DNA from: an uncultured Verrucomicrobiota bacterium
GTDB taxonomy: Bacteria; Verrucomicrobiota; Verrucomicrobiia; Verrucomicrobiales; Akkermansiaceae
DNA length: 38,604 nucleotides
Assembly (NCBI GenBank): GCA_937867415.1
Contig: CALMKO010000088.1
Coordinates: 1 to 38,604, forward strand
Reading direction: 5' to 3'
The translations under genes were made by a program, and so were the position numbers. The notes beneath the pieces were generated by a model that worked only from the letters and a program-made list of their open reading frames with translations, ran no database searches and was not told where the DNA came from. Shown piece by piece: positions 34,101 to 38,604 of the stretch. Each line of letters opens with the position of its first letter. Position 1 is the stretch's first letter.

Positions 34101-35703
34101 TGTCGATGGAACCGTTCAACTGATTGATGAGCGAGGTGCTGCATTGGATCGTCTGGCCGGTCAATACGCTGGTGGACGAAGCGGTGAGCAGGGGAGCGAG
34201 CTGGCCGACCGATACATTGGAAAACGTGCTGCGAGAGAGGCGGAAGAACACGCTCGAGTGTCCTGCCACTGCCAGGCCCGCCTGAACGGTGCTGCCCATG
34301 GCCAGGGTCTGCGGTGTGCCGACGGTGGTCCACGTCTGGCCGTCATTGGTGGAGTAGGCAGGAGTGAAGGAGTTGCCGGACCGCATGATCCGGAGGGACA
34401 CGGGGGCGCTGACATTCGGAATGGTGGCCAAGGTGGTCGCCACTCCATTGGTGGCATTTCTGGAGATTAAAACAAGGCTGCCTCCAGTGGTCGGCTTATT
34501 GACTGCGGTGCTTGATAAAAGAGCGATTTCGCGGGCTCTGTCACTATTCGTTTCGCGAATCATCACGCCGGCTCTCACGTCGTTGTCATTCATCGCTGTG
34601 ACACTCTGCACCGTAGCAACAACTCCGCCATAGCCGGTGAGCGGCGTGCCCGTGAACTGGCACTGGTCTCCCCAGCCGCCGACGCCGTAGCCCGCACCTT
34701 TGACCATCCACTCGCCGGTTTTGCTGTTCCAAGCACTGCTGCCTTTGACTTCAACCGGCCCGATGTCACCTGCGGTCCAGCCCGGAGGCAGTTGCGTCGT
34801 GGTGGGCTGGGTGTCGGTAAACGTGATCCCTGAGCCGATGGGTGGAGCTGCGTGGCTGGTTCCCGAAGGTAAGCTGACACGAGGCAGCGACGGGTCATTC
34901 GAATAGACCCGGAAATATTCCAATTCCATATTTGCTGGCCAAGGGGTGGTAGCATCAGGATTTCCCGGCCACCAGTTGTTCGGGTCCCTCCCAACGACCA
35001 CGTCGATCAAGGTGTACATGGGAATGTTGATCCGATTGGGCTGACTCATGACTTTCTGACCATCCACATACCAGGTGACCGTTTCCGGCGTCCAATGGAA
35101 GCCGTAGTTGTGGAAGTTTCCATCAACTGGATTGATGCCAGTGGATGCAAACCCGTCTACTCCGCGGGAGCTGATCGCATCCCTGTAATGGGTCGTGTGA
35201 TGGACGGTGACGGGGTTCTCCTTGCCCAGCACTTCGAAGACGTCGTATTCGCCAGGCCAGACACCATCATCGGTCAAAAGCCAAAATCGATGCCAAAGTC
35301 CCTTGCCGGGTGGCAGTTTCGCACGTAACTCAAAGTAGCCGTAACGCTGGGTGAACTTATGGGCAGTGGTCAACTGGCCGGACACGTAAGGCATCCCAAA
35401 ACTATAGACTCCGGCAGGGGTAGGTCTTGCCTGAATGATGAGTGAACCATTACCGGTGGGGATGAATGGGTTGAAAGCCGTGAAGCCGCTGGGTGCGAAA
35501 TTCGGATCGGAGAACCACTGGTCCTGGAAATCCCCGCCGTTGGTGCGCATGCCCCAGAAATCGGCAGTCTGCCAGCGTGAGCTGTCGAAGTTGTTGAACT
35601 CGTCGTTGAAGGTCAGATGGTAGCCCGCGAAAAGTGGTGATGCCATGAGCAGGCAGGCGGCAATCACTAGCTTTGAGAGTCGTTCTAAGATTAGGTTTTT
35701 CAT
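28165..35703 (-). CDS. Giant multi-modular secreted GH16 protein
   Basis: A 2512-residue exported protein; ATG 35703 gives a signal peptide (LVIAACLLMASPLFAG), so the 32-codon upstream extension is rejected. Order: GH16 (residues ~27-270, GEYDVFEVLG with Glu152), DUF1349-like 1, Big-like 1, DUF1349-like 2, PKD-like 1, Big-like 2, DUF1349-like 3, PKD-like 2, Big-like 3, DUF1349-like 4, PKD-like 3, Big-like 4, DUF1349-like 5, PKD-like 4, DUF1349-like 6, PKD-like 5, Big-like 5. It ends with a calcium-type DADPDGDGVNNLLEFALGG segment and a final beta domain. The many non-catalytic modules suggest cell-surface display or multivalent binding to an insoluble glycan. It leads an operon with the symporter and another GH16 gene, behind dyad site 6. 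Confidence 0.92.
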   Translation of the reverse strand: MKNLILERLSKLVIAACLLMASPLFAGYHLTFNDEFNNFDSSRWQTADFWGMRTNGGDFQDQWFSDPNFAPSGFTAFNPFIPTGNGSLIIQARPTPAGVYSFGMPYVSGQLTTAHKFTQRYGYFELRAKLPPGKGLWHRFWLLTDDGVWPGEYDVFEVLGKENPVTVHHTTHYRDAISSRGVDGFASTGINPVDGNFHNYGFHWTPETVTWYVDGQKVMSQPNRINIPMYTLIDVVVGRDPNNWWPGNPDATTPWPANMELEYFRVYSNDPSLPRVSLPSGTSHAAPPIGSGITFTDTQPTTTQLPPGWTAGDIGPVEVKGSSAWNSKTGEWMVKGAGYGVGGWGDQCQFTGTPLTGYGGVVATVQSVTAMNDNDVRAGVMIRETNSDRAREIALLSSTAVNKPTTGGSLVLISRNATNGVATTLATIPNVSAPVSLRIMRSGNSFTPAYSTNDGQTWTTVGTPQTLAMGSTVQAGLAVAGHSSVFFRLSRSTFSNVSVGQLAPLLTASSTSVLTGQTIQCSTSLINQLNGSIDTTGPVTWSVASGGGTIDSNGTYTAPQLIGTGKALIKAVFGNHTVTRPVDILLPNPWKVPSVINSPPGDAGFSSNLWTLVGGGNGISTNSNLDGFRFLASTMDGNDTLTVKLTSSNATQAGLVIRDAPTYTDGFVGARGRYAGIWRTPTGLQWATRESSAGNAVSRAVNTITTLPIWLRLERSGGSSDTFKAFYSTNGTTFTQLGSSRIFPTTLPANVGFAVATGNRHTTATATFSDLSVGSNSSNSPTVATPANANPNPVTGTSTNLSVLGADDSGEPALIYSWSASGPAPVTFSINDTNAAKNATATFTRGGNYAMTATITDEGGLTITSSFNLTVSQVLTGISTSPATVSVSTSATQQFTANGIDQFGQPMPASATWTLTSGTGTINSSTGLFTAPATVGAAVVTAEVGPFSATSAITITVSTAPPSPWVGTDINSTPVGNSTFLEGTWTSTGGGSAGDQWGLSGTGINGSRYNDSFHFVNQQITGDGTLLVRLIDRGSAAQAGLMVRESTARNSRYTGLFHTTEFTLPGLAWMSRSTVGGFAALHNTQIATTFPVWLRLVRSGNTFTASRKSDAAADWTQIGTQTIALNSTTLVGFVVSSGSNLSTATATFSDLSFTPTVNTPPTAATPAAATPDIVTGATTNLSVAGADNAGEPSLTYAWTATGPAVVTFAATSTNAAKNTTASFALAGNYNLTATITDAGGLTTTSSVAVTVNQTITSISLTPAPTNIVSEKNQQFTATAFDQFGTPMTNPPTFTWSVPSGGGTIGSNGIYTSPTVVASQSAVVQAVSGSITATSTVNIIPRVALPSPWAETGIAATPTGETSVSNDNWTVSAGGTGIEWYSATDSFHYVNRPCNGDVIAIARLTDPGTTTEAGLMLRESTDADSRYAGIFYTTQGNTLGLAWMTRETAGAFTSLQGTTVPVSGPVWLKLVRRGDTFTASYSPDGMAWTELSPARTFSMNAAALVGLAVAGGNPTTTATAAFADFSINLGPSATFPAAATSLSGNSTSLSVLGADDGDESELSYTWSATGPAAVTYSSNSNNSAKNSTATFSMAGSYTFTATITDVVGLTAVSSVVVNVGQILSSIAVAPLTPSILSNTSQQFTAVAYDQFGATMATPPTFTWTVQSGGGTILSNGLFTAPTVVTLQTAVVHAAAGSSTGTSSVTVTPPGTLPTPWTAADISATPVGDSSESNGNWTVTGGGTGLLWSIYNDSFRYVNRPYTGNGTAIVRLENRGNTTQAGLMFRDSTSNSSRYAGILFTTQGTTPGLAWITREGTSGDFTSLRTPTVPFSVPVWLRLTRVGNTFTAAYSSDGLTWTPLGPARTITMNATALVGMAVSSGSASATAIATFSNFSINPAPTVATAATATPSPVSGNTTALSVLGADDSGEAALNYTWSATGPTTVAFSANGTNLAKNATATFTTAGTYNLLVKITNAQGLSVTSAVTVSVNGLFTVMTKVGSFNPAASASVSGGSYTVTSAGSLDSGNNTDNFYYYNLPVSGDADLVARVVSMSSTNNSARGGLMIRGSSSNNSVSSGIFTTAGSGIQSIARTTAANNSLGTTVAGPTRPHWLRVSRRGTTFTTYHSADGSLWTLVRTDMIPTMPSTANFGLVAARSSNNSTNTVIFDNVSLQVKGPPTLVEPASASPTVIAGTTATLAALGADDSGESNLSYAWATTGTPPASVSFSANASNAAKNTTATFQKAGSYTFQVTITDGDNMTTTSSVNVTVTQTLTSNPVAPATTSINSGTTQQFTTNGFDQFGLVMLEQPAFSWSLVSGVGSINPSGLYTAPNAAGSANIRASHGSINASAVISVISAMNPFDTWMSDYPLLTVSEKAPDADPDGDGVNNLLEFALGGHPNTSTNRGYQVGTTEDTNGNGQQDLTLTLAVRNSGGSPIFTSGAGGIQSAVVDGIKYTIQGSGDLSFPTGTVSEAPAPTGFTPLPAGYEYRRFRLIDSEGLSGKGFLRVQIEVSP
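29710..32820 (-). repeat. Tandem module repeats inside the giant GH16 gene
   Basis: Three diverged units begin with the same protein start pattern (S/T-PW-x-x-x-x-I-x-x-TP-x-G) near 32820, 31677 and 30573. The first two are about 1.1 kb each (DUF1349-like, PKD-like, Big-like); the third is about 0.86 kb and lacks the Big-like module. Recurrent strings include SRYAGI, PVWLRL and TATATFSD. Confidence 0.75.
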
Positions 35704-35817
35704 GGTGAGAAGCTGATGAACTGAAAGAGCGAAAGGCTGGAAAGCTGAGCTGGATCGAATGGATTGGCTGGGTCGACGTGGAAAACAACCGAATGACAAT
35801 TAGCGTGTCTCAAGACC

Positions 35818-35849
35818 ATAGGAAATGGCCTGTTCAGGCCATTTCCTAT
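35818..35849. promoter_or_regulatory. Dyad operator-like site 6 with extended arms
   Basis: The core at 35825-35842 is ATGGCCTGTTCAGGCCAT. The symmetry extends to 15-base arms around a TT centre (35818-35849), the longest in the family. The core ends 121 bp before the giant GH16 start and just after the stop of the preceding GH16 gene. It could also form a hairpin in that transcript, but no T-run follows on the minus strand. Confidence 0.7.
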
Positions 35850-35853
35850 TATT

Positions 35854-38223
35854 TTACTTCGATGAGCCCACCGAAAGGGCTGCTTCGTCGGCATAGACGC
35901 TGATATCGGAGAAGGTGGCGGTGGCGGTTGTCGTAACGTTTCCGCTGGCCGTCACAATACCGACTTGCGCGGTATCGCTGAGGGAGAATTTTCTGGGGCT
36001 TCCAAGCTGAGTCCATTTACTGCCATCGGCGGAATGATAAGCGGTAAAGACGTCGGATGCCTCGCCCGAGCGGGTGAGTCTCAACCAGACCGGAGTCGCG
36101 CCGGCCGACGTCTGTGCGTCTGACCTCGCTTTTCCGCCGGCCGACTCGCGCGTCGCCCACTGCAACCCGTCAGGGGTGACCCAGAGGCCAGCGAAGCGGC
36201 CACGAGCTCCTGCGAAGGAATCCTCCAGCTTGGTGGCATCGCGAATCACCAGACCCGCCTGTGTGCCGTTGGAGGATTGGACTTTTACGGTGGCTGTATG
36301 GTTTCCACTAACTGCGGATGAAAGAAAACGGAATGTATCATGATTGTTGTCGATAGAAATCCCTTTTCCCCCACCCACGAGGGTCCAGACGCCAGCAACG
36401 CATCCGGCATCACCCGGAGGAGTGTGGACGAGGGATGGAAGCGCCCAGGGATCTGGAAGCGTGATTGCGACGGTGCGGGTAACAGCATGGGACTGGAACT
36501 CCGCCCGAATGGTGGCCGTCCCAGCGCCAAGCAGTGCGGGCGCGGTGAAAATGCCATTTGCATCGATCCTGCCGCCTCCCGAGACTACCGACCACGTCAC
36601 CGGGCCGGTTGCGATTCTCGCACCCGTGATTTGACTGATCAAAGACGGTCGGCAGGCAAGTGCCTCCCCGGTGACGACGCTTTCGGCCGCGGTCGTGAGG
36701 ACAGGGGCGGTCTGTCCGACCGCCACGTTGCTGAAAATACTGCGAGACAAGCGATGATAATTGCCCTGGTTTCCAACCACCGAGATTCCAGCAACAACCT
36801 TTTCCGGCGATGCGGGAAACTTGCTTCCGCCGACGACCGTCCATGAGGTCCCTCCATCCGGTGAATAGGCCGCAGTGACGGTGTCTGCTGACCGCTTGAG
36901 GAGGAGAGTCACAGGAAGCGTGATGTTCGGAAGGGTCGCGAGGGTTTCCATTTCGCCGTTCGGCTGATTGCGGATTTTGAGCACTAGGCTTCGCGCTTGT
37001 TTGGGATGATGAACTGAAGTCATGTGGAGAAGCGAGACTTCACGGGAGTTGATGGAAGAGTCTTCGCGAATCATCACGCCGGAGCTTACGTCATTGCTGT
37101 TCATGGCAGTGGTAGTCTGGACGGTGGCGATGACCCCTCCGTCGCCAGATAGCGGCTTTCCCGCGAAATGGCGTTGGCCGCCGAAGGCCGAGCTTTTCAG
37201 CATCCATTCGCCGGTGATCGGATTCCAAGTGCTGGAGCCTTTCACCTCAGGAGAACCGATGTCGCCCGCAGTCCATTCGGGTGGAAGAACCGCTGTCGGA
37301 GAAGTTTTCCTGAGCGTGATTCCCTTGGGCGGGATCGACGGCGTGTAGCCTGGGCCCGGGGTCACACTCGGCAAGGATGGATCGTTGGAATAGACTCGGA
37401 AATAATCCATTTCCATGTCGGCGGGCCAAACGTTGGACTTGTCGGGGCTTCCCGGCCACAGGTTCCCCGGGTCGTTTCCAACCGCGAGGTCAATCAACGC
37501 ATACATCGGGATGTTGACCCGGTTGTCCTGGCGTAATGTCTCCACACCATCGACATACCAGGTCACGGACTTGGGTTCCCACAAGAATCCATACGTGTGA
37601 AACTTGCCATCCACGGGATTGATTCCGTCATAGGTCTTGCCATCGATCCCGCGTTTGGACAGCGCGTCTCGATAGTGAGTGGTCTGGTGGACCGTGACGG
37701 GATTCTCTTTGCCGAGGACTTCAAACACATCGTATTCGCCGGGCCAGCTTCCATCATCCGTGAGAAGCCAGAACCGGGCCCAGAGACCCTTCCCGGGCGG
37801 GATCTTCGTCCGGAGCTCGTAGTAGCCATAGCGCTGGGTGAAGCGATGCGCGCTCGTAAGTTGGCCTGACACATAGGGTTGCCCCTTGGAATTGGGCGGG
37901 GCGCCGGTGTAGGCCTTGTCGGGGCTGGGCTGGGCCCGGATAGTCAGGGTGCCGTTCTTTGAAATGAATGGGTTGAAGGGCTCAAAGTTAGAGCCTCCGG
38001 GAACATGTTTCGGATCGCAAAACCATTGGGCTTGATAATCCCCAGGATTGTTCCGCATTCCCCAGTAATCACAAGTCTGCCAGCGGGAGCGATCAAAGCT
38101 GTTGAATTCGTCGCTGAAGGTAAGGTGGTATTCCGCCATTAGCGGTGATGCCAGCAACAGGCTAGCAGCAACCATGGGTTCAGGGGGCAGGGAAACTCCG
38201 CAGGTTTTCGCGATCCTCTTCAC
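35854..38223 (-). CDS. Multi-modular secreted GH16 enzyme
   Basis: A 789-residue protein if started at GTG 38223, which places the hydrophobic MVAASLLLASPLMA close to the N-terminus; ATG 38310 is possible but gives a 45-residue leader. GH16 covers residues ~35-290, with GEYDVFEVLG (Glu163, Asp165, Glu168). Then come a DUF1349-like module (LPPEWTAGDIGSPEVKGSSTW), a Big-like module (GPVTWSVVSGGGRIDANG) and a second DUF1349-like module ending ATFSDISVYAD. It is a closer relative of the giant GH16 gene (shared GKENPVTVHxTTHYRDA) than of the 24007 gene, so the three probably arose by tandem duplication. Confidence 0.9.
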   Translation of the reverse strand: MKRIAKTCGVSLPPEPMVAASLLLASPLMAEYHLTFSDEFNSFDRSRWQTCDYWGMRNNPGDYQAQWFCDPKHVPGGSNFEPFNPFISKNGTLTIRAQPSPDKAYTGAPPNSKGQPYVSGQLTSAHRFTQRYGYYELRTKIPPGKGLWARFWLLTDDGSWPGEYDVFEVLGKENPVTVHQTTHYRDALSKRGIDGKTYDGINPVDGKFHTYGFLWEPKSVTWYVDGVETLRQDNRVNIPMYALIDLAVGNDPGNLWPGSPDKSNVWPADMEMDYFRVYSNDPSLPSVTPGPGYTPSIPPKGITLRKTSPTAVLPPEWTAGDIGSPEVKGSSTWNPITGEWMLKSSAFGGQRHFAGKPLSGDGGVIATVQTTTAMNSNDVSSGVMIREDSSINSREVSLLHMTSVHHPKQARSLVLKIRNQPNGEMETLATLPNITLPVTLLLKRSADTVTAAYSPDGGTSWTVVGGSKFPASPEKVVAGISVVGNQGNYHRLSRSIFSNVAVGQTAPVLTTAAESVVTGEALACRPSLISQITGARIATGPVTWSVVSGGGRIDANGIFTAPALLGAGTATIRAEFQSHAVTRTVAITLPDPWALPSLVHTPPGDAGCVAGVWTLVGGGKGISIDNNHDTFRFLSSAVSGNHTATVKVQSSNGTQAGLVIRDATKLEDSFAGARGRFAGLWVTPDGLQWATRESAGGKARSDAQTSAGATPVWLRLTRSGEASDVFTAYHSADGSKWTQLGSPRKFSLSDTAQVGIVTASGNVTTTATATFSDISVYADEAALSVGSSK

Positions 38224-38357
38224 ATGACGTAATGCATCGCTAAAAGGTGAGGGCGGACCCGGAGTCAGGGAAGAACGCCTCATCGGGCACGTTGTCATTA
38301 TACTAAACATGATTGATGTGAATTATATTTGTGGGTACATGCTTCGGGGGAATCAAC

Positions 38358-38604
38358 CTAGTTTCCATTTAAACCTTTAATCAGATTGACTTCTTCCTGC
38401 TTGAATGGTTTTCCATCCTGATATAGGATGTCATGCAGCCAAAGCTCTGGATCGGACCCGTCGCTGACAACTTCACCCCACGTGTATTTTGTATTTGTCT
38501 TTCCGGTGACAAGCCCCCAATTGATGGCACCAATATTCTGCTTTTTCAGCATTGGGGTGATGTTGAAAAAAAGGCTATTGTATTTACGAGCCAAGTATTC
38601 GGTG
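38358..38604 (-). CDS. C-terminal end of a glycoside-hydrolase-type protein (partial)
   Basis: The frame is open to the right edge and reads TEYLARKYNSLFFNITPMLK, then IGAINWGLVTGKTNTKYTWGE, ELWLHDILYQDGKPF and a stop at 38358. The INWGLVxGKTxT-x-W and WxHDIxxxDGxPF pattern is that of the C-terminus of secreted TIM-barrel hydrolases annotated as cellulase-like or 1,4-beta-xylanase-like. The gene begins beyond the window. It lies upstream of, and in the same direction as, the GH16 gene and may share its transcript. Confidence 0.7.
   Translation of the reverse strand, partial: TEYLARKYNSLFFNITPMLKKQNIGAINWGLVTGKTNTKYTWGEVVSDGSDPELWLHDILYQDGKPFKQEEVNLIKGLNGN

Noticed and set aside
28165-35703. 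Regular repeats in the giant gene taken as a CRISPR array or satellite
   Set aside because: The repeats are about 1.1 kb, diverged and in frame, encoding protein modules; there are no short direct repeats with unique spacers.
581-35842. Reading the dyad family as terminators or as a small mobile repeat
   Set aside because: The copies lack T-runs, lie before genes rather than after them in both orientations, and their flanks are not conserved beyond a few bases, unlike inserted elements. Site 6 remains ambiguous because it follows a stop codon closely.

Overview
The window reads as a carbohydrate-degradation region from a member of the Verrucomicrobiota, probably Verrucomicrobiales. This is inferred from GC-rich coding, start codons almost without Shine-Dalgarno sequences, secreted proteins ending in a PEP-x-GGLG-x-LLRRRR sorting tail, DxDGDGxxNLLEfALGG C-termini, a lone H-X9-DG pseudopilin, and Gfo/Idh/MocA plus DUF1080 genes. 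Almost every product carries an export signal. I see no tRNA, rRNA, CRISPR array, transposase, transcription factor, SusC/D pair or exosortase.

Layout. 1-568: 3' part of a glycoside-hydrolase-like gene, probably broken. 715-10452 (+): GH3 beta-glucosidase, GH16 laminarinase-type enzyme, SUMF1-like protein, a secreted protein with an internal duplication, a pseudopilin, a Tat-exported Gfo/Idh/MocA oxidoreductase and a HEAT-like/DUF1080 fusion. 10643-14156 (+): two PEP-CTERM-type surface proteins, the second with autotransporter-type beta-strand repeats, both ending in the same tail-plus-terminator cassette. 14160-16662 (+): beta-propeller protein and GH28-like protein. 22042-16880 (-): a tight four-gene operon of GH43-CBM6, DUF1080, PQQ-type sugar dehydrogenase with two haem c motifs, and a GH115-C-like domain protein. 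22548-23974: a third DUF1080 gene, a small membrane protein and a truncated DUF1080 copy. 38604-24007 (-): end of another glycoside hydrolase, a GH16 protein, a 2512-residue multi-modular GH16 protein, a FucP-type sugar:H+ symporter and another GH16 protein.

The most notable signal that ordinary genes do not explain is an 18-bp dyad, consensus ATGGCCYGWTCRGGCCAT. It occurs six times in full and once as a left half. Each copy lies just upstream of a secreted-protein gene or operon (GH3, duplicated protein, both PEP-CTERM-type genes, GH43 operon, giant GH16 operon), usually 82-126 bp before the start codon. It looks like the operator of one regulator controlling the region.

The genes suggest two parallel routes. 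One is classical hydrolysis of beta-glucan and hemicellulose or pectin-like glycans by GH16, GH3, GH43 and GH28-like enzymes, with uptake through the symporter. The other is oxidative: a Gfo/Idh/MocA enzyme and a PQQ/cytochrome c dehydrogenase could oxidise sugars, and three DUF1080 proteins (the 3-keto-disaccharide hydrolase / keto-glycoside lyase family) could cleave the oxidised glycosides. The second route is inference from family membership and co-location.
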